This document shows, piece by piece, positions 29,490 to 38,538 of a DNA stretch of 42,779 nucleotides. The stretch's first letter is position 1, and each line of letters starts with the position of its first letter. The stretch comes from Clostridiales bacterium (GTDB lineage: Bacteria > Bacillota > Clostridia > Christensenellales > Borkfalkiaceae), in contig SVIB01000014.1 in the NCBI GenBank assembly GCA_015055505.1, positions 1 to 42,779 of the forward strand, in the 5' to 3' direction. Below the pieces are notes generated by a model. The model searched no databases. It was given only the letters and a program-made list of their open reading frames with translations, and was not told the origin of the DNA. A program made the translations under genes and the position numbers.

Positions 29490-30431
29490 CTATATGTTTT
29501 CGGAAATTTCCACTATTTTTCTAAGTCTGTGATTTAAACAACTTTTAGTTATTTTAAGTTTATCGGCAAGTTCCACCATAGTAAGGTCTTTATTTTGAAG
29601 TCTTGCCTTTGCTACGGTTTGCAAATTCTCAGGTAAGGAATCAAGCCCTAAAACCTCGCGAATTTTCAACACGGCGTTAATTTGTTTTGCTGACGCGCTC
29701 ATCTGCTTGGACATATTACTAATTTCACAGTTAAGTTTACGGTTATAGTTGTTTTTTGCCTCTTTTTTTGCTGCAAGACCAACTATTTTTTCAACCGCTT
29801 CGTCCGCTCCCATAACTGCTAAAAGTTCGGTAATTTCATCAATCGTTTTTAAGTAAACTATATAAGTTTCTTTACGCTCTATAAGTTTTGGCATAAAGTA
29901 AACTTCGCTTAAAATCTCACAAAAATCGGTCGCAGTTTGATAATTTGTAAATACGAACTCTAAATGATAGCCCGTAGTCGAACTGCCGTCGTCTTTCGGC
30001 AAGGTTACGCTACCGCTACCTAAAAACGCGCCTCTTATGTACGCAGTCTTACAACAGTCGTCCTCAACCGTTTCCCAATTTACGTTAAGTTTTATATTTG
30101 CGCCCTCTTTATCGACCTCTATAATTCCAAGGTCTATAAGAAGGTATATACTGTTTTTGTCTATGCACGAAAATACCGTCCTATCCTTTCTCTTCGGCTT
30201 GTCCACGCTTTTAGAATACACGGGAGTAAGTCCGTAAAGTTCTTTTATAATTGCGGAAATTCGGTCGGCGACCTCTTTTATATCGGTTGCCATTTCAATA
30301 CCAATATTACCGCCCTTTACCCCAATAGAGCCGGCAGTTCTCAAAAAAGCGGCAAGAAGGGCTTTTTTACAGCAAAGTGACTCGTGCTTTACCTTTAATA
30401 CTTGACTTTTTACCTCTTCGGAAAAATTCAT
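29490..30431 (-). CDS. whiA: DNA-binding regulator WhiA
   Basis: This 313-residue protein starts MNFSEEVKSQVLKVKHESLCCKKALLAAFLRTAGSI, the WhiA N-terminus. It contains the LAGLIDADG-like fold without the catalytic residues (AYIRGAFLGSGSVTLP...YHLEFVFTN). It ends in a helix-turn-helix (TMVELADKLKITKSCLNHRLRKI). WhiA links growth, chromosome segregation and division in Gram-positives. It usually follows rapZ and yvcK (mgfK); those two are missing here and a PHP protein gene precedes it instead. Confidence 0.96.
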   Translation of the reverse strand: MNFSEEVKSQVLKVKHESLCCKKALLAAFLRTAGSIGVKGGNIGIEMATDIKEVADRISAIIKELYGLTPVYSKSVDKPKRKDRTVFSCIDKNSIYLLIDLGIIEVDKEGANIKLNVNWETVEDDCCKTAYIRGAFLGSGSVTLPKDDGSSTTGYHLEFVFTNYQTATDFCEILSEVYFMPKLIERKETYIVYLKTIDEITELLAVMGADEAVEKIVGLAAKKEAKNNYNRKLNCEISNMSKQMSASAKQINAVLKIREVLGLDSLPENLQTVAKARLQNKDLTMVELADKLKITKSCLNHRLRKIVEISENI

Positions 30432-30442
30432 AATTTTACCCT

Positions 30443-31225
30443 TTATTCTATACCGTGTTTCTTTTTATACTCGGCAAATCTCCTCGTGGGAATTTTGCCG
30501 TCTATATTCATTATACGCTCCAACGGAAAATCTACTCGCTTTATAAGTTCCTCAAAAAGAGCGGTATCTCCTATTCTATCGACTGAATGAGCGTCGCTAT
30601 CAAGCACAAAGTAAACGCCCGTATCAATTACCTTGCGCCACTCTTCGTCAGTTAATGGGTTTTTCTTAGTGCTAATTTCAATATAAGTGCCGTAATCCGC
30701 CGCCACTTTTGCAACCTCTTCCGCATCACACGCACACCCAAACCCAATATGCGTAAGTACGTCTATAGGGTTGTTTTTAACTGCGTTTACGTAACACGCC
30801 GTATTGTATTTTATAAGCTTGTCCGTCGCTTTTATCTTAAATTTGTCGTGACACATATTGCGAATAAGCAGTTTTCCAAAATCAGCGATTGAATTGTAAA
30901 ATATAAACTTATGAACACCTGCTAAAACGACGTCGAGTTTTCCGTAGTCTTTAGGCTGTACGTCTATCGTGCCGTCAACCCCTCTTATGTTGGACTCTAT
31001 ACCAAGCAATACTTTTACGCCCGTATTTTTTTCCGCGGTAATACAATCTTGACGCATTTGCGCCAATTTCCTTCGGCGCATGCCAAAAGCAGGGTGCGAA
31101 AAACCGTGGTCGGTTATGGCTATGCCGTAAAGCCCCTTTTCTTTTGCGGAAATTGCGTTTTCCTCTATTGTCCCTTTACCGTGACTGTATACGGTATGGG
31201 TATGTAAATCAAGATTGATTTTCAT
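30443..31225 (-). CDS. PHP-domain metal-dependent phosphoesterase
   Basis: The start at 31225 (ATG) is preferred over the in-frame GTG at 31237 because AGGTGA lies eight bases upstream. The 260-residue product has the PHP metal ligands: H8 and H10 in DLHTHTVYSHG, a TDHGF motif, GIESNI, AGVHKF, DVLTHIG, and a final DSDAHSVDRIGD. The family hydrolyses phosphomonoesters such as histidinol phosphate or acts on nucleotides; substrate here is unknown. It overlaps the end of murB by 17 bases, and murB-PHP is a known clostridial pair. Confidence 0.9.
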   Translation of the reverse strand: MKINLDLHTHTVYSHGKGTIEENAISAKEKGLYGIAITDHGFSHPAFGMRRRKLAQMRQDCITAEKNTGVKVLLGIESNIRGVDGTIDVQPKDYGKLDVVLAGVHKFIFYNSIADFGKLLIRNMCHDKFKIKATDKLIKYNTACYVNAVKNNPIDVLTHIGFGCACDAEEVAKVAADYGTYIEISTKKNPLTDEEWRKVIDTGVYFVLDSDAHSVDRIGDTALFEELIKRVDFPLERIMNIDGKIPTRRFAEYKKKHGIE

Positions 31226-32114
31226 CTCCAAAATCACCTAAATATTCAAGTTCTTCTTCAAGTAAAATACCGCTTTTTTCTTTTACTGTCTTTTTAATAT
31301 AGTTGATTAACCGACTTATATCGGCACTTTTCGCATTTTCATCCGCTAAAATGAAATTAGCGTGTTTTTCGGAAACCTTTGCCGTTCCAATTCTAAATCC
31401 CTTTAAATTGCAACTTTCAATAACTCTTCCCGCAAAGTATCCGTCGTTTTTAAACACACTACCGCACGAACGACCTTTAGGCTGTTTACCCCGTCGCAAT
31501 TTTAAAAAATACGCCATTTTGCTTTCCGATTGGTCGTATTCGACGTTTTCAAGATTAAAACATACGGTTATTATGCAATCTTTTCCGTCTTTAAATCTAC
31601 TCGTCCTATACCCAAACCGACAGTCTTGGGAATTATAAATTCCGCTTGCCGAAGAAACGTAAGAAACGTAATCGCCTGCGTTTTTGCCAAAACATCCGGC
31701 GTTCATAGCAACCGCTCCGCCTACCGTTGCAGGTATTCCGCTTAAAAATTCCACTCCGCCAAGACTGTTTAGGTGTGCAACCGATAAAAAATCTTTAAGT
31801 TTTTCTCCCGCTCCGCACGTTACGATTTTACCTTTTACAGTCACACCTTTTAACTTTTCGGTTGAAATAACCACTCCGTCGTAACCGCTATCGGCTATAA
31901 GCAAGTTAGAGCCAGCGCCGATTATTCGGTATTTCTCATCTAAATCAAGTAACTTTTGAGTTAAAACTCTTACCTTTTCGGCATTATCGGGGAAGGCTAT
32001 AAACCTTGCGTTTCCACCGGTTTTATAGGTACTTTTTCCCTTTAACGGGAAGTTTTCAGCAAATTCTATCGACTGCTCTTTAAAAAATTGCGACACAACA
32101 CCGCAGTTTAACAT
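31209..32114 (-). CDS. murB: UDP-N-acetylenolpyruvoylglucosamine reductase
   Basis: This 301-residue flavoprotein contains TYKTGGNARF, IIGAGSNLLIAD (the FAD diphosphate loop), GGVEFLSGIPATVGGAVAMNAGCFG, and PKGRSCGSVFKN with the catalytic Ser/Cys position, plus a C-terminal KHANFILADENA. It reduces the enolpyruvyl group to lactate in UDP-MurNAc synthesis with NADPH. The GCGSVFKN-type motif places it in the type IIb class common in Firmicutes. AGGAGGG precedes the ATG. It sits 35 bases after the solute-binding protein gene and overlaps the PHP gene. Confidence 0.96.
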   Translation of the reverse strand: MLNCGVVSQFFKEQSIEFAENFPLKGKSTYKTGGNARFIAFPDNAEKVRVLTQKLLDLDEKYRIIGAGSNLLIADSGYDGVVISTEKLKGVTVKGKIVTCGAGEKLKDFLSVAHLNSLGGVEFLSGIPATVGGAVAMNAGCFGKNAGDYVSYVSSASGIYNSQDCRFGYRTSRFKDGKDCIITVCFNLENVEYDQSESKMAYFLKLRRGKQPKGRSCGSVFKNDGYFAGRVIESCNLKGFRIGTAKVSEKHANFILADENAKSADISRLINYIKKTVKEKSGILLEEELEYLGDFGDENQS

Positions 32115-32149
32115 TATTACCCTCCTATTTTACTATAAATTCGGTTTTA

Positions 32150-33127
32150 TTACAAGCGTTTTAACACATTTTTAAACCTCAACAAACTATCGTTTGTTAT
32201 TTTTTGCGCAGTAAACTCTTTATTTAACTCTTTTATAAACTGAGCAGAGGTAAACGGGCTTACCGTATACTCGGTATTTTTCAGTTGATATTGCCCTAAA
32301 CCGTCCGCGTACGGATTGTTTTTCATTGGAAACATTCCAATTTCAGTAATTTTATTTTGTACGCCGTTTGATAAAAGATATTTACAAAAATCGTGACACA
32401 CTGAAAACTTACTTTCTTCACAAGTCGTAACCGCAACGTACTGAATTAAATCGCAAAACTTCTCTAACGGCTTAGCAAAAAAACTAACCCCTCTTTTTTG
32501 CAATCTCCAAATATCTCTTTGAGTCCCAAGTAAAGCCCCTTTGCCCGACAAAAAATCGGTATAGGCTTTTAAAGGTTCTTCAAATACCGTATCTATAGCG
32601 GATAACTTTGACATATTTATTGCCCCGTACGGCATATTATATTCGTTTTGTGATACGATAAGTTGGTCTATAGGTTGATTATCCTCAGTTTTTGTTATTA
32701 AAAAGTATCCGCCCCTACACCACGGATACGCATACGTTTGTCCGCCGTTTTCTCCGCCTTTAAATTCTGTTTCGCTTAGTTTTTTCACGTACGGAGTTAA
32801 AAAGTCAACGCCCACGCCAAAAGACACGATATCCGGAATTTCCCCTTTTTCGACCGATTTTTTAGCACTTTCAACCGTATGGCTTATTACCATCACGAGA
32901 GTTCCGCTTCCCTTAAAACCAAGCGAAACTTTACTTAAAAAATCACCTCGTGAACCTATTCCGCCTTCAAAAACGTCTATATTCCACAGTTTAACGACAG
33001 TTTTATACGTAGGCGTAGTTTTAGGAAAACTCTCTACTGAAGAAGTCTTTTTATAAGCCACGGCGGGCGCAAAAATTACTACGCCAACCGTAATGGCGCA
33101 GAGGATAATTTTTAATACTTTTTTCAT
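32150..33127 (-). CDS. Extracellular solute-binding-like protein
   Basis: This 325-residue protein starts with a signal peptide (KVLKIILCAITVGVVIFAPAVA, signal-peptidase-I type AVA-Y; no lipobox cysteine). The mature part has an SBP-like pattern: VVKLWNIDVFEGG...RGDFL, ESAKKSVEKGEIPDIVSFG, QTYAYPWCRGGYFLI, and a helical C-terminal lobe (HDFCKYLLSNGVQNKI...GMFPM). It resembles family 1 solute-binding proteins of ABC importers, but no permease or ATPase gene is adjacent, and it leads the murB operon instead. There is no good ribosome binding site; a perfect 21-base palindrome lies two bases before the ATG. Confidence 0.72.
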   Translation of the reverse strand: MKKVLKIILCAITVGVVIFAPAVAYKKTSSVESFPKTTPTYKTVVKLWNIDVFEGGIGSRGDFLSKVSLGFKGSGTLVMVISHTVESAKKSVEKGEIPDIVSFGVGVDFLTPYVKKLSETEFKGGENGGQTYAYPWCRGGYFLITKTEDNQPIDQLIVSQNEYNMPYGAINMSKLSAIDTVFEEPLKAYTDFLSGKGALLGTQRDIWRLQKRGVSFFAKPLEKFCDLIQYVAVTTCEESKFSVCHDFCKYLLSNGVQNKITEIGMFPMKNNPYADGLGQYQLKNTEYTVSPFTSAQFIKELNKEFTAQKITNDSLLRFKNVLKRL

Positions 33128-33129
33128 AG

Positions 33130-33150
33130 TTAAATATATGATATATTTAA
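33130..33150. promoter_or_regulatory. Perfect 21-bp AT palindrome before the solute-binding protein
   Basis: TTAAATATAT-G-ATATATTTAA is fully palindromic and lies two bases upstream of the ATG. It occupies the place of a ribosome binding site. It could be an operator or a start-site hairpin. Confidence 0.5.
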
Positions 33151-33198
33151 AGATATTATTCTTTTTAATTTATAAGTATTTACGCTGAATTTCAGCCA

Positions 33199-33237
33199 AA
33201 AAATTTCCCACCCCTACCAGTAGTGGTAGGGGTGGGA
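33199..33237 (-). terminator. Terminator of the DUF4838 surface-protein gene
   Basis: Perfect 14-base arms (33206-33219 and 33224-33237) enclose a four-base loop. On the minus strand AATTTTTT follows. Confidence 0.92.
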
Positions 33238-33295
33238 TTTTGTTATTGTCAGTTACGTTTTTAAAACGATACTTTAAAAACTGCTTATGAAAACG

Positions 33296-36200
33296 TTAGG
33301 CTTGCGCCGTAAAAACGCCCCAGTTTACAAACGCCGACGTACTAATTTCACATACGCAGTTAGCACCCGTAATAGCAGTAGTTCCGTTGCGTCTATAGAA
33401 CGTCGTCCATCCAAGCGACAACTTTTCAGCCGTATCAAAGGTAGATTGTTCGCTAGGTCTTATCATACCGACTGCTATCAATTCGTTATAGAATTCAGTT
33501 GCACTTCTGCTAATTCCTATATCCGCGGACAAGGTCGCCGTAACACCAGTACACCTTGCTGTATAGCCGGATTGTTCATTAGTCAACTCGAAACTTACCG
33601 TATACGTAGAGTGGAAAAGACGAAGTGCATATTCAGTGAACCAAGATTCTACCTGTATTCTCTTAGCATAAACAGAATCTTCTGCTACCATACCTTTAGC
33701 CGTTACGCAATACTGATACCACGCTTTTAAAGTTTCTAATTGCGAGGAGTATTTGCTATGTACGTATACGTCCGTCTTTGCAGTAGGAAGAGTCAATGTA
33801 TACGTTCCTTCCGGCTCGTTCCATTGATACTTATTCGTATTTATATTCAACGCTCCGTCTTCAATATCCCCGAAGAGAATTCCTGCCTGAGGTAAGCGGA
33901 ACGCACCGTTAAACCATGCCTGCACGCGAGCTGCTTGCGTAGTTTTTACAGCCTGTTTATTCGTTCCGTCCGTATAATAATGATAATACGGAGAATTCGT
34001 TGCGTTATAATCATAATGACTAAAGTTGCCGTAATCTAAGTAATTACCCGTTTGTCTCTTTGCGTTCATTACGCTTTCCAATTCCTCAAAGAAGTCACGC
34101 ATAGTAGGACCTGCTGCGCCGTAGTATCCGTTTACGCCGAAGAACTCATCCTTCAACTGCTCGTAAGTTACGGTACTATCCGTCATTGCTCGGCTGTCGA
34201 TATACGTCTTAAATGCCGAGAATCCCGTTTGCGCATTGGTAGGATTACTAATATCGCCAAGGTTGAAGATATAGCCGTTAATACCCATAGCGTTCAAGTT
34301 TTTATACCATTCTACCTGATATCTCCAAGTGTTCAAAGGCAAGAAGTAATCGTTGAAGGTCGTTTGATACATAAACACTTCGGTTTTATTAGCGTCTACC
34401 GATGTCATCCAAGCCATCAAGTCAAGATAAGTCGCGCTGTTTGCCTCGTCAATTAACGAGTACGAGTGGAACGCCTTATCGGTAGTCCATTGTAAACGAA
34501 GATTTTTATGCGCTTTTAACACGCTTCTTTGCGTATTATCGTTTGCAGCCGTATAGGTTGCGCCCGCCTTGTTCATATCCGCGTACGTAAACGCTACCGT
34601 TTCCGTTGCCGTATCAGGTAACCCAAGAGCCGACTTTGCATTTGCAAGCGCAGACGTTGCTACATTAGTAGAAGTAATCGGCGCATTCGCATACGAAGAG
34701 TATGCAAAGAATACGATATCAATAGTTCTGCAACTATTTTTGAGATCTTCGTTAGTTTCTAATTTTTCGGCTACGGTATTTAAGAAGAGCAACTGCGGAA
34801 TGGACGGATTATAGAAAGGCTTACACGTTGCGCACATACAGTATTCGGAGTCGTCCTCAACCATAAAGTTTATAACCGTCATAGTAGGATTTGCTTCTGC
34901 TACTTTGAGGATTCTATTTACAACCTGATCTACTAAGGCGTCAAACGCCGTCTTATTGCCGTGCGCTAAGAAACAAAGTTGTTCGCCGCTAATATTATCG
35001 CCGTCGCGTACGTCGTCGCAATTTGAAGATAACCAGTAGTTGGTATTTGCATAAGTTCCAACCGGCTCGCTACCTATTACGTTTCCGCTACCGTCGGTCT
35101 CATACAAGAAATCTAACGCGTTATGCATATCGCTATAGGTGTAATAGGTTGCGTTTGCGTTGAAGTTCATATCTCCGCTATTATATCCGTTTGCGGGATC
35201 ACGCTTGCTAAATGCAATTTGCGCCGTTTCATTCGTTACGTTTTCAAGTGAAATCGTAGACTCCGTCCACGTGAAGCTGTCGTTTGCTAATTCGTTATAG
35301 CCGTAAAGTTGATAAAGGAGCATATCCGCAGCAAATCTAAAGCCTTCTTCGCCGTCTGCAAGCACGTAAATCTTATCTCCGTTTTTGTATACGCCGTAAT
35401 TTACTCTGCCGTCGGTTGCAAGTTCGCCTACGTCAACGCCTGCCTCTGTAGCAAACCTTGCATACGTACCGACGATAATATTAGCACCGTCTTCTGCCGT
35501 TACGCCAAGAGTATGCCCCGTTACCTCATTGGTAACGGCTCTAATTTCCTTTACTGCCTCGTAAGAGCCTGCAACTTCGTCACTCCAAGCGATATTGTAG
35601 CCATCGCCTGTTTCACCCATCCAGTTATCTTCATCCGTCTCCGTACCGATTGCAGAAACGTTTATAAGCATAGGTACGCCGTCTACAATCTTCCAAACGG
35701 TAGAATCTAAACTTATCTGCCAGAAGGTTGCATTGTTAGTTGTTCCATTCGCATAAACCGTATAAATACCCTCCGCGCTACCGTCGGTGTTTACAATGCT
35801 ACCGTCAACGCTAACCGCATATACGCTACCGCGACCTGTGTTGTTGTCAATCCAAGCCGTATCAAAACCGTAAACGCCTACGTTTTCGATATTTTTAGCG
35901 CCCAAACCGATAACGGAAGGATAATGAGTTGAAATTGCGGTCGACGTACCGTTCAAAATTGCGGAACTGTGCTTTGTTAAATCGATAACGACGTTCATAA
36001 GCGTTACGTCACCGTAATGCTGTGCGATAGGCGCAACGAAAACGTTAGCGTCCGCTTGCAAGTCGTTAATTTGTACGTATACGTTTTCCAACCTACCGTT
36101 ACCGCCGTTCACAACGTTACCGTTTTGTCCGAAAACAGCGTTGGTAATGGCAAGGTTTTTAACCGTACCGTCTACCATACCGAAAAGCGAAGCCTCGATT

Positions 36201-38280
36201 TCATGCGCATGACTTTCGCCGGTTTCTCCATTAGGATCTTGGAATAAGTAGGTAAAGCCCGTTGTTACGTTATAATTCCAAAAATTGGGCTTAGATATGA
36301 AATTATCTAATACGTAACCCGCGCCGTCGAACGTACCTACAAACGGTACTGCCGTAGTGCCGAACACGTAAACGCGGTTATAGCTGTTCGTAGTGTTAGT
36401 GCTCACGTTAGCAATGCTATGGTTTACCAAATCAATATTAGCGCCGAGTTTATAGTAACCTCTTCCGTTCATCGTACCTAAACCGCCCGTACCGCCGATA
36501 ACGAGGTTTGCAACGGGATTCGCCGTATTATAAGCAATCTCTGCATCCTGACCGCGGAGAACCTTTCTTACGTTCAACAAACCGTCCGCAGTTGTAATCA
36601 AATCGGTGATTACAAGGATAGGCATTTGAATATCAAACGTTTTTCCTTTAACAGTAATTTGCGCAGTCAACGCGCATTCGCCGAAGACGGCGTAGGGAAC
36701 TACGCCGTCAATCGTTACTTTGTTATCTTCTAATCCTTTCACAGTGCACGCTACACCGTTTAATTTTACGTTTGTAATATCGCTAATTTCAAACTCGGTT
36801 ATTTCCAAAAGGTCAATGGTAACCGATTTTGCTACGCTTGCGTCAAACGCATTGCCCGACGCATTTTTCCCTGCATACGTTGCGTTGGTGTATAAAACAA
36901 CTTCTTGGGTTTTACTAACGTTTTCCGTTACCGTGCCAAACACTTCTTGGCAAAGGCTACATTTGTAGGTTGCTCCGTCCCAAACAGCGTTTGAGTCGTC
37001 GCATATAACACCCCAAACGTTAGTTGCGTATACTTCATGGTTGTCATTCATATGCTCCGCATCTAACCATAAGTACGTCCTAAACATTGTTTCAAACGTT
37101 GCTTTTTCTGCACCAAAGAATTCTTCGCTTGCTTCTAAAGGCGTATACTTGCTATCTCCAACTTTCTTAACTGAAATCGTCCAACTTCCGCCTACTTGTC
37201 TTTCAAGCTTTACAAAATACCACGTATTTGCTGTAATTGCATTAGTTGTTCCGTTGCTTAAGGTTACATTTTTATCTGCCTTAAATGCAAAGTGTAAAAT
37301 AGAATATTTTGATGCGTCTATTGACGTATTTACAATGTTTTGTCCGTAACCGCCGTTAGTTTTGTAAACAGTTAAACCAAAAAATGTTTCTTCAATAGCA
37401 ACACTAGAATTGAGTGCGCTACCGAATTTTTCCGCGCCTTCAGCTTCCCAACCTTCTATTTCGGTATCAACGATAGATTTACCCCAAACGTCGGTTGCAT
37501 ATACTTCGTGGTTATAGGTGTCAGCCGTCCACAAGTACGTTCTAAACATGGTTTCAAACGTTGCGTTACCTACGCCAAAGAATTCGGTGCTAGCCGTGAA
37601 CGCCGTATACTCGCTGTCTCCAACTTTCTTTGCGGAAATCGCCCAACTTCCGTCTGCTTGCTTTTCAAGTTTAACGAAATACCACGTATTTGCCGTGATT
37701 ACGTTGACACCACCGTTGCCGTTACTCAAGGTTACTGCCTGAGTTGCCTTAAACGCAAAGTATAGACTAGAATAATTTGAAGCGTCGATAGATTTATTTA
37801 CAATACTTTGATCGTAACCGCCGTTTGTCTTATAAACTGTAAGTCCACCTAACGTTTCATCAAGCGCCTCGCTTGAATTTAACGCACTGCCAAGTTTTTC
37901 TGCGCCTGCCTCTTTCCAAGCAGTTATTTCGCTATTAACAACACTAGTAACACCCCAAACGGCAGTTGCATATACCTCGTGGTTATAGGTATCAGCCGTC
38001 CATAAGTACGTTTTAAACATAGTTTCAAACGTTGCTTTACCTGCGCCAAAGAATTGCGGGTCAGCCGTTAATGCTACGTAGTCGCTATCCCCAACCTTCT
38101 TTGCTGAAATTGTCCAGCTTCCGTCTGCTTGCTTTTCAAGTTTTACGAAATACCAAGTATTTGGCGTAATAACGTTAGTTTGATAGTCTCCGTTACTCAA
38201 CGTTACTTGCTGAGTTGCCTTAAACGCAAAGTGTAATTCAGTATAAATTGAAGCGTCGATAGATTTATTTACAATATCAA
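33296..38280 (-). CDS. DUF4838-type surface protein, 5' end missing
   Basis: The frame is open to about 38280, where it enters sequence of another gene on the opposite strand. The nominal start at 38200 is a TTG inside a repeat (LSNG in other copies), without ribosome binding site or signal peptide. The remaining ~1,660 residues hold three and a half copies of a ~157-residue module (SIDAS-YSSL-FAFKA...VTLSNG...NTWYFVKLE-Q-GSW-IS-KKVGDS-Y...YLW...HEVYAT-VWG). Then come an Ig-like region, a GLUG-like segment (FVGTFDGAGYVLDNF) and a DUF4838 region with CMCATCKPFYN. DUF4838 proteins are thought to act on glycans; a GHL6 enzyme lies next door. A single strong terminator follows. Confidence 0.8.
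37030..38280 (-). repeat. Tandem ~470-bp coding repeats in the DUF4838 gene
   Basis: The phrase TAYRTGGTTATAGGTRTCAGC and its surroundings recur at about 37033, 37506 and 37974, giving periods of 473 and 468 bases. A fourth, partial copy is cut at 38280. Confidence 0.85.
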
Positions 38281-38449
38281 AATGAAGTTTACGTACGCAA
38301 AGAGTCTTCTGTCAAGTACCGATATGGGCATAAAAGAAATTGCTTTTAGCGTAGGATATTCATCCGTTTCCCAATTTCATACAGCGTTTAAAAAAATGTT
38401 CGGTTTTACACCGAAAGAGTTTAGAAAACTTTGTGAAAAAACTGATTAA
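38279..38449 (+). pseudogene. AraC-family regulator, C-terminal fragment
   Basis: From 38282 the plus strand encodes 55 residues, KFTYAKSLLSSTDMGIKEIAFSVGYSSVSQFHTAFKKMFGFTPKEFRKL..., the second helix-turn-helix of AraC-type regulators (IKEIAFSVGYSS-SQFH-AFKK-FG-TPKEFRK). The first helix-turn-helix and the sensor domain are missing; upstream the frame meets a TGA inside the DUF4838 repeat. The normal terminator is intact. It looks like the tail of a full regulator that once was divergent from the surface-protein gene. Confidence 0.85.
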
Positions 38450-38460
38450 ACACAGTAAAA

Positions 38461-38490
38461 GCCACCCGTAAAAAGCGGGTGGCTTTGTAT
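38461..38490 (+). terminator. Terminator behind the AraC fragment
   Basis: GCCACCCG (38461-38468) pairs perfectly with CGGGTGGC (38476-38483). TTTGTATTTT follows. A-rich left flank makes it usable for the GHL6 gene as well. Confidence 0.88.
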
Positions 38491-38538
38491 TTTCAAACGC
38501 TTTCGTTACTAAAACGGAGAACGCTCGAATTAGTCTTT

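Noticed and set aside
38200..38202. TTG at 38200 as real start of the DUF4838 protein
   Set aside because: It lies inside a tandem module (LSNG in other copies), has no ribosome binding site or signal peptide after it, and homologous coding continues upstream to about 38280.
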